Source of the DNA: Elymus sibiricus
Lineage: Eukaryota; Streptophyta; Magnoliopsida; Poales; Poaceae
Assembly (NCBI GenBank): GCA_039707655.1
Contig: CM077676.1
Span: 84,801,395-84,865,394 of the forward strand
Length of the DNA stretch: 64,000 bases
Direction: 5' to 3'
The notes under the pieces are model-generated. The model was given only the letters and a program-made list of their open reading frames with translations. It was not told the DNA's origin and ran no database searches. The stretch's first letter is position 1. Each line of letters starts with the position of its first letter. The position numbers were made by a program, and so were the translations under genes. Shown piece after piece: positions 34,601 to 46,033 of this stretch.

Positions 34601-37379
34601 AGTATTCCCGCTTAGTATAGGCGAAGGCTAGCAAATAGATTAAGAAGCGACCAGCTAGAGAGCGAAAACGTTCATAGACATGCATTGCGAATAATTAACA
34701 TTGAAAACGAGCATGAGTAGGATATCAACACCCTGAACATAAATATCATGGAGGCTATGTTGGTTTTGATTTAACTACATGTATGAACATGTGCCAAGTC
34801 AAGCCACTCGAATTACTCAGAGGAGGATACCATGCTAACATACTACGTCACAACCATTTTAATGCATGTTGACACTCAAGATAAATCATTATCCACTCCT
34901 AGCTATTTAAGCATGGCATGAGAAACTATAAGCTCTAATTGTCATCACAAATATGTTTACTCATAATAATGCTGAATCATGAATACTGAGCTAATCATAT
35001 TTACAAAGACAAAAACAAGAAGAGTTCATACCAGCTTTTCTTCACCGCAATCACTTCATCAAATATCATCATTATTGCCTTTCACTTGAACGACCGAATG
35101 ATGTGATAATAATAAGAATGGTGAAAGTGTGCCGTGGACTAAGCTGGAATCTGCAAACATTTATTCAAAGGAGAAGACAAAGTAACTGTGGCTCTTTGTT
35201 AGATCAACAATATAGCATATGGGAGCCACTCAACATTTTCATCGTGGTGTTCTTGCAACGACTCAACGAAAAGAAAAGAAATTCAGAGAAACACACTGAA
35301 ATATTTTTGGAGTTTTTGGTTTTTCTGAACAAAGCAAATTAATGAAGGAAAATGAAAAATGAGAAAAACTATTTACACGGAAAAGCTCCCAACAAGTAAA
35401 AGAAGAAATGAGAAATCTTTTTGGGTTTTCTTTTACTACTATGCATTAACTAGACAAGAAAGAAACTACAACTAATTTTTTTTGGATTTTCAAAAGTTTT
35501 TCAAACACACAAGAAGAAAGCGAAAATAAAACTAGCATGGATATACAAGGAAAAAGGTTGAACACCGACAACTGGAATGAATGTGTGAACATAAATGTAA
35601 TGTCGGTGAGAAATACGCAGTCCCCCAAGCTTAGGCTTTTGGCCTAAGTTGGTCTACGGCCACGGGTCGAAATCAACACCTCCCGGATAGTGCGGAGATT
35701 GCTGAGGATCCCACTGGTAAATGGCCTCCTGAGGCTCCCACTGATAGATGGGCTCCTGGTACGGCTCTGGTGCTGGTGCTGGCTCAGGTACTTGGGGCTG
35801 GTGCAAGCCCCAATAAGTGTAAATGTCCTTAGGCATGATGGTGTATCTGCCACTGTGAATATCAAACAAGGTAGGCGCTGGCAAAGTAATAATCTCACAT
35901 GTACCCTGACTGAATACCAAGTTATACTGAAATCGTTTACGGCCCCGGTTAATAAAGTCATGCCCAACCATACTCTCGTAGTCAAGATGCATAACGGGTA
36001 AAAGCCTCTCTTCCCTCTCGTCGTGCCTAATAGGAATCTCGAAATGTTTAACGAGACGGGAAGCATAAATACCACCATAAATTGCGCCCCTCGAACGGTT
36101 AGTGTGCAACCGTCGGGCAACCATAGCACCCCACCTAAAGGTCCTATCAGCATAAAGTGCGTGGCGCAAAATAGCAAGGTCAGGCGAACTGAGTGTGCCA
36201 CTCTCCCACTGACGAGTTAGACACCTCCTAGCAAATAATGAATAATAGCGCAAAACAGGGAAATGTAAACTAGCAACCCTAGCCTCAGAAACTCCCCAAG
36301 ACTCCCCCACGGTAACCTCAGAGATGAACTCCGAGACATCCCTGGGATGTAGCTCTAATGGGCTACCCTCGTTGGGAAGCTTGCATACATCGCAAAATTC
36401 CTCAAGTGTCAACTCTTGGGGAACTTCATATAAATAAAATGTCACTGTGGGGGTATCTCTCCTAGCATGAAAATGAAAGCTTTCCACGAAAGTATTAGTA
36501 AGGAGAAGATACTGGTCACACTTATCTTTGAGGAACGGGATAATGCCAGCATTGCTAGCCAAATGATAGAAATCGTCGTAAATCCCTGCATCCCTCAAGA
36601 ACTTGTCGCACGGCCATTCGCACGGCCACACTAGGAAGTGTATACTTGGGCTTAGGAGCCTCCTTGGGGTTCCGGCTCGATGAACCTCTCAAGCTCCACT
36701 TGAGCATTTTCTTTTTCTGAAAATTTCTGAAATTTTTAGTGACTCAAAATAAAAATGAACAAAACTCAACAAAATTGATACCAAGTACTCTCACATGTAT
36801 CTAGAAGCTATATTATGCATCAAAACTACTTTGGACCATACAAACTCAACATGCAAGCTAATAAACATGGTTACCACAGCAGCAAAAATTTGCAAAGTAT
36901 AAAGCACTAGAGAAAAAACTAATTGGAGCATTGGAGGAGTCACATACCAAGGAGTAATTCCTCAAAACAGTTTTGGAAACGGAGTTCCGAGCAAGGAGAT
37001 CGAAAATCACAGCAAAATGAGCAACAACACGGGCTTGGGAGCAAGCTTGATTTTTTCTGGAGGAAGAAGAAGGAGGTGGGTGGCTGGCATAAGTGAGTGG
37101 GTCCTTGTGGGACCCACAAGCCTGCTGGGCGCGCCCGGGGGGGTGGGCGCACTCTGTGGGCTTGTGGCTCACAGGTGCACCCCACTGGGGTGTGTTCAGT
37201 GCCAAAAATTCTTAAATATTCTGGAAAAACTCATACTAAATTTTCATGGCATTCTGAGAACTTTTATTTTGGGGCCATTTTTTATTGCACGGAAAATTCA
37301 GAAAACAGGATAATCATGGCATTTTATTTTATTCTACTAAAAATAACAGAGAGTAAAAGGTGGGTACAGAAAGTTGTGC
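31645..37379 (-). repeat. Array unit 2 (about 5735 bp)
   Basis: Same order as unit 1: Sab1 LTR tail 31645-32613, X LTR 32614-33540, UTR 33541-35653, extra ORF 35654-36631, spacer 36617-37379. It keeps ancestral bases in its left half: the full LTR end (atacgttggagacgtatca) and cagaacataatggatactaggg, as in the X 5' LTR near 46812. Confidence 0.93.
35654..36631 (-). pseudogene. X extra ORF, unit 2, N-terminus frameshifted
   Basis: Same body and same damaged N-terminal joint as the unit 1 copy. An apparent start at 36631 is a GTG in a shifted frame, not a natural start. Residues match unit 3 rather than unit 1 (VESF, TFYLYEVPQEL, TNRSRG, LDYESM), which helps trace exchange between units. Confidence 0.7.
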
Positions 37380-40300
37380 AAAGTAAACTCAAGCAATATG
37401 ATTAAACCCCATCTTTTTATCCTTAATGGCAACAATACAAATACGTGTCATATCCCCTTCTGTCACTGGGATTGAGCACCGCAAGACTGAACCCATCACA
37501 AAGCACCTCTCCCATTGCAAGATAAATCAATCTAGTAGGCCAAACCAAATCGATAGATCATAGAGAAATACAAAGCTATAATAATCATGCATAAAAGAGT
37601 TCAGAGAAGACTCAAATATTTCTCATGAATAATGTAATCATAAACTCACAATTCATCGGATCCCAACAAACACACCGCAAAAGAAGATTACATCGGATAG
37701 AACTCCAAGAACATCGAGGAGAACATGGTATTGAAGATCAAAGAGAGAGAAGAAGCCATTTAGATACTAGCTATGGACCCGTAGGTCTGTGGTAAACTAC
37801 TCACACATCATCGGAAGGGCAGCAAGGTTGATGAAGAAGCCCTCCGTGATCGATGCCCCCTCTGGCAGAGTACCGAAAAAGGCCTACAGATGGGATCACG
37901 GAAGAACAGAGGCTTGCGGTGGCGGAAAAGTTTTCTCTTCTATCTTTCTATTGGTTCGGGAATATTTTTGAATTTATAGCGAAGGAATTAGGTCAAGATG
38001 TGCCACGAGGGGCCCACAAGCCTGGGGGGCGCGGCCACCCCCCTGGGGCGCGCCCTCCAGGCTTGCCGCCCCCTCGTGGCTCTTCTGGTCTTCTCCCGAA
38101 GCTTCCTGGGTCTCTTCTGTTCCAGAAAAAATTAATCCAAAGTTTTTTCTCGGTTGGACACTTTTTGATAATGATTTTCTGAAAAGGCAAAAATTAGCAA
38201 AAAACAACAACTGGCACTGGGCACTGGGTTAATAGGTTAGTCCCAGAAAATGATATATAATGGCATATAATTGCATATAAAACATCCAAGATTGATACTA
38301 TAATAGCATGGAACAATCAAAAATTATAGAAACGTATCAGGTCCTTATGGAAACTAAGGGATATTAAGGCCTCCTTTTAATAGAGAACCGGAACAAAGCA
38401 TTAGCACATAGTGAATACATGAACTCCTCAAACTACGGCTATCACCGGAAAGAATCCCAATTATTGTCACCATGGGGTATGCAGTTCATGACACATAACA
38501 GGTGCATATAACTTGCAAGATAGGATTAAGAACTTAAATATATTCATGAAAACATAAAGGGTTCAGATCTGAAATCATGGCACTCGGGCCCTTGTGACAA
38601 GCATTAAGCATAGCAAAGTCATAGCAACATCAATCTCAGATCATAATGGATACTTGGGATCAAAGCCCTACCAAATTAACTCGATTACATGGTAAATCGT
38701 ATCCAACCCATCATCGTCCAGCCAGCCTACGAATAAATTACTCCCACACGGCGGTGAGCATCATGAAATTGGTGATGGAGGATGGTTGATGATGATGACG
38801 GCGTTGAATCCCCCTCTCCGGAGCCCCGATCGGACTCCAGATCAGCCCTCCTGATGAAGAACATGAGGTGGCGGTGGCTCCGTATCGTAAAACGCGATGA
38901 TTCTTTCTCTCTGATTTTTTCTCCACGAATAGGTACTTATAGCGTTGGAGTTAGGTCAAACAGAGTTGCCAGGGGCCCACAAGCCTGCTAGGCGCGCCCT
39001 GGGGGGTGGCCGCGCCCCCCAGGCTTGTGGCGCCTGTGCCCCCCCCCCCCTCTGATGGATCTTTGCGCCAGTATTTTTTATATATTCTGAAATAATTCTC
39101 CGTACATTTTCAGATCCATCCGAGAACTTTTATTTCTGCACAAAAACAACACCATGCAATCCTGCTGAAAACAGCGTCCGTCCGGGTTAGTTCCATTCAA
39201 ATCATGCAAATTAGAGTCCAAACTAGAGCAAAAGTGTTTGGAAAAGTAGATACATTTGGGACATATCAACTCCCCCAAGCTTAACTCATTGCTTGTCCTC
39301 AAGCAATTCAGTTGACAAACTGAAAGTGACAAAGAAAAACTTTTACAAACTCTTTCGTTCTTGTTGTCTGTATATATACTTAACTAGCATCCAAGTTTTC
39401 AGCAAAGATTATGAACTAACCATATGAATGATAACACTTAGGTCTCACATTTACTCATGGCAATAACATAACCAACTAGCGAGCAATAATAAGATATCTC
39501 GGATGCCAACACTTTGTCAAAATAATCATGATATAATATGATAACATGGTATCTCGCTTGCCCTTTCTGAGACCGCAAAACATAAATGTAGAGCACCTCT
39601 GAGATTCAAGCAACGACTAAACATTGTAATAAAGGGTAGAGGATATCCATTCATGATCACACCCAACATTAACTATACTCAATGCATAAAAATGACAATA
39701 GTGCTCTCCAACTGGTGCTTAAATGAGAGGGTGATGACTCTACAATAAAAATAAAATAACATAAAAGTAAATGGATAGGCCCTTCGCATAGGGAAGCATG
39801 GATTTGCAGCGGTGCCAGAGCTCGAAGCTTAAAGTAGAGATGAAAATAATTTTGGGAGGTATGCTTTTCCTGTCAACGTCACGACCGAGAGTTTTCAATA
39901 TCTTCCATGCTAAACAAATTGTAGGCGGTTCCCAAGCGGAAAGGTAAAGTTTACTCCCCCTCCACCGTACCAACACAAGCCACGGCTAGCCGAATCCTCG
40001 GGTGCCCTCCATACCAACAACTTTTCGGGGGAGTTTGCTTGCATTATATAATGATTTGAGCAATAGGACTGGGCATCCCAATTACCATCCTCTCTCGTGC
40101 AATGACAAGTGAATAAACACTCATCTGAGAGTAACCCGCTTAGCATGGAAGTTACTGACCGCCCCCTGTCGCTCCATGAGCGGTACGGGCACACAAAACA
40201 AATGTTCGTTTGAATATTTAGAGATGGCACTTGCAAATTTACTTGGAACGGCAGAGTAATACCGCATATAGGTAGATATAGTCGACTCATCTGGAACAAA

Positions 40301-41381
40301 TTTGGTTGAGGGATTTGGATGCACAAGCAGTATTCCCGCTTAGTATAGGCGAAGGCTAGCAAATAGATTAAGAAGCGACCAGCTAGAGAGCGAAAACGTT
40401 CATAGACATGCATTGCGAATAATTAACATTGAAAACGAGCATGAGTAGGATATCAACACCCTGAACATAAATATCATGGAGGCTATGTTGGTTTTGATTT
40501 AACTACATGTATGAACATGTGCCAAGTCAAGCCACTCGAATTACTCAGAGGAGGATACCATGCTAACATACTACGTCACAACCATTTTAATGCATGTTGA
40601 CACTCAAGATAAATCATTATCCACTCCTAGCTATTTAAGCATGGCATGAGAAACTATAAGCTCTAATTGTCATCACAAATATGTTTACTCATAATAATGC
40701 TGAATCATGAATACTGAGCTAATCATATTTACAAAGACAAAAACAAGAAGAGTTCATACCAGCTTTTCTTCACCGCAATCACTTCATCAAATATCATCAT
40801 TATTGCCTTTCACTTGAACGACCGAATGATGTGATAATAATAAGAATGGTGAAAGTGTGCCGTGGACTAAGCTGGAATCTGCAAACATTTATTCAAAGGA
40901 GAAGACAAAGTAACTGTGGCTCTTTGTTAGATCAACAATATAGCATATGGGAGCCACTCAACATTTTCATCGTGGTGTTCTTGCAACGACTCAACGAAAA
41001 GAAAAGAAATTCAGAGAAACACACTGAAATATTTTTGGAGTTTTTGGTTTTTCTGAACAAAGCAAATTAATGAAGGAAAATGAAAAATGAGAAAAACTAT
41101 TTACACGGAAAAGCTCCCAACAAGTAAAAGAAGAAATGAGAAATCTTTTTGGGTTTTCTTTTACTACTATGCATTAACTAGACAAGAAAGAAACTACAAC
41201 TAATTTTTTTTGGATTTTCAAAAGTTTTTCAAACACACAAGAAGAAAGCGAAAATAAAACTAGCATGGATATACAAGGAAAAAGGTTGAACACCGACAAC
41301 TGGAATGAATGTGTGAACATAAATGTAATGTCGGTGAGAAATACGCAGTCCCCCAAGCTTAGGCTTTTGGCCTAAGTTGGT

Positions 41382-42434
41382 CTACGGCCACGGGTCGAAA
41401 TCAACACCTCCCGGATAGTGCGGAGATTGCTGAGGATCCCACTGGTAAATGGCCTCCTGAGGCTCCCACTGATAGATGGGCTCCTGGTACGGCTCTGGTG
41501 CTGGTGCTGGCTCAGGTACTTGGGGCTGGTGCAAGCCCCAATAAGTGTAAATGTCCTTAGGCATGATGGTGTATCTGCCACTGTGAATATCAAACAAGGT
41601 AGGCGCTGGCAAAGTAATAATCTCACATGTACCCTGACTGAATACCAAGTTATACTGAAATCGTTTACGGCCCCGGTTAATAAAGTCATGCCCAACCATA
41701 CTCTCGTAGTCAAGATGCATAACGGGTAAAAGCCTCTCTTCCCTCTCGTCGTGCCTAATAGGAATCTCGAAATGTTTAACGAGACGGGAAGCATAAATAC
41801 CACCATAAATTGCGCCCCTCGAACGGTTAGTGTGCAACCGTCGGGCAACCATAGCACCCCACCTAAAGGTCCTATCAGCATAAAGTGCGTGGCGCAAAAT
41901 AGCAAGGTCAGGCGAACTGAGTGTGCCACTCTCCCACTGACGAGTTAGACACCTCCTAGCAAATAATGAATAATAGCGCAAAACAGGGAAATGTAAACTA
42001 GCAACCCTAGCCTCAGAAACTCCCCAAGACTCCCCCACGGTAACCTCAGAGATGAACTCCGAGACATCCCTGGGATGTAGCTCTAATGGGCTACCCTCGT
42101 TGGGAAGCTTGCATACATCACAAAATTCCTCAAGTGTCAACTCTTGGGGAACTTCATATAAATAAAATGTCACTGTGGGGGTATCTCTCCTAGCATGAAA
42201 ATGAAAGCTTTCCACGAAAGTATTAGTAAGGAGAAGATACTGGTCACACTTATCTTTGAGGAACGGGATAATGCCAGCATTGCTAGCCAAATGATAGAAA
42301 TCGTCATAAATCCCTCCATCCCTCAAGAACTTGTCGCACGGCCACACCTCGGCCGCACTAGGAAGTGTATACTTGGGCTTAGGAGCCTCCTTGGGGTTCC
42401 GGCTCGAAGAACCTCTCAACCTCCACTTGAGCAT
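41382..42434 (-). CDS. X extra ORF (Athila ORF-1-like), intact copy, 350 aa
   Basis: The only copy with an unbroken N-terminus: ATG at 42434, a basic start (MLKWRLRGSSSRNPKEAPK) and LPSAAEVWPCDKFLRDGG leading into the conserved body. Features by residue: basic leader 1-20; 45-120 with FLKDKCDQYLLLTNTFVE and ELTLEEFCDVCKL; 165-240 with RYYSLFARRCLTRQWESG and AIYGGIYASRLVKH; 305-350 Pro/Gln-rich tail with two YQW motifs. No signal peptide or membrane span is apparent. The ORF lies after the site of the missing pol genes, with a promoter-like spacer upstream. Related plant proteins belong to the Athila ORF-1 family by my reading; a profile search would settle it. Its role in transposition is unknown. 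Confidence 0.7.
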   Translation of the reverse strand: MLKWRLRGSSSRNPKEAPKPKYTLPSAAEVWPCDKFLRDGGIYDDFYHLASNAGIIPFLKDKCDQYLLLTNTFVESFHFHARRDTPTVTFYLYEVPQELTLEEFCDVCKLPNEGSPLELHPRDVSEFISEVTVGESWGVSEARVASLHFPVLRYYSLFARRCLTRQWESGTLSSPDLAILRHALYADRTFRWGAMVARRLHTNRSRGAIYGGIYASRLVKHFEIPIRHDEREERLLPVMHLDYESMVGHDFINRGRKRFQYNLVFSQGTCEIITLPAPTLFDIHSGRYTIMPKDIYTYWGLHQPQVPEPAPAPEPYQEPIYQWEPQEAIYQWDPQQSPHYPGGVDFDPWP

Positions 42435-43105
42435 TTTCTTTTTCTGAAAATTTCTGAAATTTTTAGTGACTCAAAATAAAAATGAACAAAACTCAACAAA
42501 ATTGATACCAACTACTCTCACATGTATCTAGAAGCTATATTATGCATCAAAACTACTTTGGACCATACAAATTCAACATGCAAGCTCATAAACATGGTTA
42601 CCACAGCAGCAAAAATTTGCAAAGTATAAAGCACTAGAGCAAAAACTAATTGGGGCATTGGAGGAGTCACATACCAAGGAGTAATTCCTCAAAACAATTT
42701 TGGAAACGGAGTTCCGAGCAAGGAGATCAAAAATCACAGCAAAATGAGCAAGAACACGGGCTTGGCAGCAAGTTTGATTTTTTCTGGAGGAAGAAGAAGG
42801 AGATGGGTGGCTGGCATAAGTGAGTGGGTCCTTGTGGGACCCACAAGCCTGTTGGGCGCGCCCGGGGGGGTGGGCGCGCTCTGTGGGCTTGTGGCTCACA
42901 GGTGCACCCCCCTGGGGTGTGTTCAGTGCCAAAAATTCTTAAATATTCTGGAAAAAATCAAACTAAATTTTCATGGCATTCTGAGAACTTTTATTTTGGG
43001 GCCATTTTTATTGCACGGAAAATTCAGAAAACAGGATAATCATGGCATTTTATTTTATTATACTAAAAATAACAGAGAGTAAAAGGTGGGTACAGAAAGT
43101 TGTGC
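42435..43105 (-). promoter_or_regulatory. Spacer upstream of the X extra ORF, LTR-promoter-like
   Basis: On the minus strand it holds aataaaagttctcagaatgcc and gaaaattta, close to X LTR text (aataaaagttctcggatgg, gaaaattta), then a GC-rich inverted repeat with CCACAAGCC and GGCTTGTGG arms around GGGCGCGCCC, the same order as in the LTRs. No TATA box is clear. The likeness suggests an old LTR-derived promoter or a fold-back element before the ORF. Promoter activity is inference. Confidence 0.4.
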
Positions 43106-43360
43106 TTACTAAATTCATCGACCACATGCCCCTCAAAAAGAATCCATTAATAAGGTTGATCAAGTCTTATTAACAAACTATTTCTGAATGACCTGAAACC
43201 GAAGAATTTTCGTATAACACTAGGTTACCTCTATGGGGATATGCATCTCCCCAACAATAAGAATTTCATATTTCTTTTTGACAGAAGGAAGAGGAAATTT
43301 GAATCCCCCAATAGTGATTGTTGAAACTTTTTCAATACAATTGATACCATTCACCAAACT

Positions 43361-43876
43361 TTATTTCTTCGGAAAATAAACCGTATGCTCATTACCATTG
43401 ACATGAAAAGTGACCTTGCTTTTTTTGCAATCAATAACAGCCCCTGCAATATTCAAAAAGGGTGTTCCAAGGATAATCAACATGTTGTCCTCCTTGGGCA
43501 TATCAAGTATAACAAAGTCTGTCAAGATAGTAACATTTGCAACTACAACGGGAACATCCTCGCAAATTCCAATAGGTATAGCAGTGGATATATCAGCCAT
43601 TTGCAAAGATATTTCAGTAGGTGTGAGCTTATTCAAATCAAGTCTTCTATATAAATAGAAAGGCATAACTCTAACACCGGCTCCCAAATCACATAAAGTA
43701 GTTTTAACATAATTTCTTTTAATGGAGCATGGTATAGTGGGTATTCCTGGATCTTCTAAGTTCTTAGGTATTCCACGCTTAAAAGAATAATTAGCAAGCA
43801 TGGTGGAAATTTCAGCTTCAGGTATCTTTCTTTTATTTGTGACAATATCTTTCATGTATTTAGCATAAGGAGACAT
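43361..43876 (-). pseudogene. X aspartic protease
   Basis: About 171 codons open, read on from gag across a stop near 43903. The active-site region reads TLCDLGAGVRVMPF, the DLGA form usual for Athila-type elements. The flap-side and second hydrophobic motif follow (DFVILDMPKED, MLIILGTPFLNIAGAVID). Protease cuts the gag polyprotein in Gypsy elements. The frame closes after VYFPKK; about 250 bp further the sequence joins the spacer of the extra ORF, so reverse transcriptase, RNase H and integrase are deleted. Confidence 0.85.
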
Positions 43877-43902
43877 TTCAACATATCAATCAAGCGAGTG
43901 CG

Positions 43903-45961
43903 CTAAAAGACAGGTCTAAGCATTTCAACAAAGCGCTCAAAATCTTCATCATCCTTGTTTTTAGATGGTTTAGTAGGGAAAGGCATAGGTTTTTGCACCC
44001 ATGGTTCTCTCTCCTTTCCATGTTTTCTAGCAACAAAGTCTCTTTTATCATATCTTTTATTCTTAGGAGGTGGGTTATCATGATCAACAGCAGGTTGTAT
44101 TTCTACATCATTATCTGGTTGAGCATCAACATGAACATCATCATTATCATTATCATTATCGCTAGGTGTATGTTCATTACCAGATTGTGTCTCAGCATCA
44201 GAAATAGAAACATCATTATGATTCTCAGGCGGTTTTTCTTTCTCAGGTTCACTAGGAGCAGGCAAAGTTTTATCATTTTTCTTTTTCTTTTTCTTCTTAG
44301 ATGATCTAGGTGCATCAATATTATTTCTTTGAGAGTCTTGTTCAATTCTTTTAGGATGACCTTCAGGATATAGAGGATCCTGAGTCATTCTACCTCCTCT
44401 AGTAACAACTCTAACAGCATGGTCATTCTTTTTATTATTCATCTCGTCAAGCAAATCATTTTGTGATTTAGCAAATTGTTCTAACTGAGTCTGAACCATA
44501 GAAGCATGTTTACTCAAGCATTTAACATCATTAGTAGTTCTAAACATCAAATCACTCAAGCGTTCAATCATGATGGCATTCCATTTTAGTTGATTGCTAA
44601 CATACATATTAAAGTGTTCCTGTTTAATGATGTAATTGCCAAACTCATACAGGCATTGACTAGCAGATTTATTATACGGAATATCACCTTCATCAAATCT
44701 AGTGAGAGAATTTACCTCCACTACCTGTGTCGGGATGTCGAGCCCATGTATTTCTTCAATAGGTGGTAAATTCTTAACATCTTCAGCTTTTATACCTTTT
44801 TCCTTCATAGATTTCTTAGCTTCCTGCATATCTTCTGGACTGAGGAATAGAATACCTCTCTTCTTTAGAGTTGGCTTAGGTTGTGGTTCAGGAAGTGTCC
44901 AATCATTGGCATTTCTCAATATATTATACAACAGTACTTCAGCCTGTCCAACAGTTCGTTCCCTGAAAACACAACCAGCACAACTATCTAGGTAGTCCCT
45001 AGAAGCATCGGTTAGTCCATAATAAAAGATATCAAGTATTTCATTTTTCTTAAGAGGATGATTAGGAAAAGCATTAAGTAATCGGAGAAGCCTCCCCCAA
45101 GCTTGAGGGAGATTCTCTTCTTCAATTTGCACAAAGTTAAACATTTCCTGTAAAGCAGCTTGTTTCTTATGAGCAGGAAAATATTTTTTAGAGAAGTAAT
45201 ATATCATATCCTGGGGACTACACACACAACCAGGAGCAAGAGTATAATAGTAGCATCACCCTTTAATGAGAAAGGAAACAACTTAAGAATATAATAGTAG
45301 CGAATTTTTTCCTCATGTGCAAATAGGGTGGCTATATTATTCAATTTAGTAAGGTGTGCCACAACAGTTTCAGTTTCATAACCATGAAAAGGATCAGATT
45401 CAGCCAAAGTAATTAACTCAGGATCGACAGAGAATTCATAATCCTTATCAGTAACTAATATGGGAGAAGTAGCAAACTTAGGATCATATTTCATTCTCTC
45501 CCTCATAGATTTTTCTTTCAACTTAGCAAGCAATTTTATAACCTCATCTCTATCATTACAAGCAAGAATTGCCCTTGCTGTCTCCCTATCAAAAACATAA
45601 CCATTAGATGTTTCAGGCATTTCAACTCTAGTAGGAGAGCTAGGCATAATAGGTGAATCATAATTTTCAAGAGTTTCAACATTTTCAGTTCTTTAGCTTT
45701 AGCAATTTTTTCATCAAGAAATTCACCAAGTGGCACAGTATTATCAAGCATAGTAATAGCATCATCATAAGTATCATTCATAGCAGAAGTAGTATCATCA
45801 ATTACTTGCGACATATAAGAATGAATAGCAGGTGGTGGTGTCGCAAGCCTACTCAAAACAGAAGGTGAATCAAGTGCAGAGTGTGATGGCAGTTCCTTAC
45901 CTCCTCTAGTCATAAAGGGGACGATCTTAATCTTAGCGTCTTTCAGATTCTTCATAGTGAT
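43903..45961 (-). pseudogene. gag: X gag with frameshifts
   Basis: Three overlapping minus-strand frames make one gag: start near 45949 (MKNLKDAKIKIVPFMTRGG), a frame change near 45680, a second near 45225-45260, then a 440-codon open stretch to 43903. The gag core is clear: LTKLNNIATLFAHEEKIRY, KLFPFSLKGDA, DMIYYFSKKYFPAHKKQ, FVQIEEENLPQAWGRLLRL and IFYYGLTDASRDYLDSCAG. The later part is charged, with a Lys run (KKKKKKK) and an acidic Asp/Asn run (SDNDNDNDD). It would form the virus-like particle. No zinc knuckle is evident. The damage suggests the copy is inactive, though mutations are few. Confidence 0.88.
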
Positions 45962-46004
45962 CAATAGATATAAATCCCAAGTGACTCAACAGATAGAGCT
46001 ATGT

Positions 46005-46022
46005 TCCCCGGCAATGGCACCA
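46005..46022 (-). other. X primer binding site (tRNA-Asp type)
   Basis: On the minus strand TGGTGCCATTGCCGGGGA, 11 bases from the 5' LTR. It matches the tRNA-Asp 3' end except two bases. Sab1 and Sab2 use the same site. Confidence 0.8.
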
Positions 46023-46033
46023 GAAAAAGGTCT

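Larger units (their letters stand above)
37380..43105 (-). repeat. Array unit 3 (about 5726 bp), mosaic and joined to the X body
   Basis: Sab1 LTR tail 37380-38339, X LTR 38340-39268, UTR 39269-41381, extra ORF 41382-42434, spacer to 43105. Up to about 39968 it carries unit 1 variants; from about 40037 it carries unit 2 variants. At 43105 gttgtgc continues into X internal sequence (ttactaaattcatcg) rather than into another LTR tail, so this is the original right edge. Confidence 0.93.

Noticed and set aside
35654..36631. A 325-residue protein with a start at the array joint (also 29919-30896)
   Set aside because: The start is a GTG created by the array joint in a shifted frame. Unit 3 shows the natural start upstream.
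41382..42434. Retroviral-type envelope protein
   Set aside because: No signal peptide, membrane span or cleavage site; position alone is not enough.
25918..43105. A CRISPR-like or satellite array
   Set aside because: Units are 5.7 kb composite transposon segments, far too long and structured for either.
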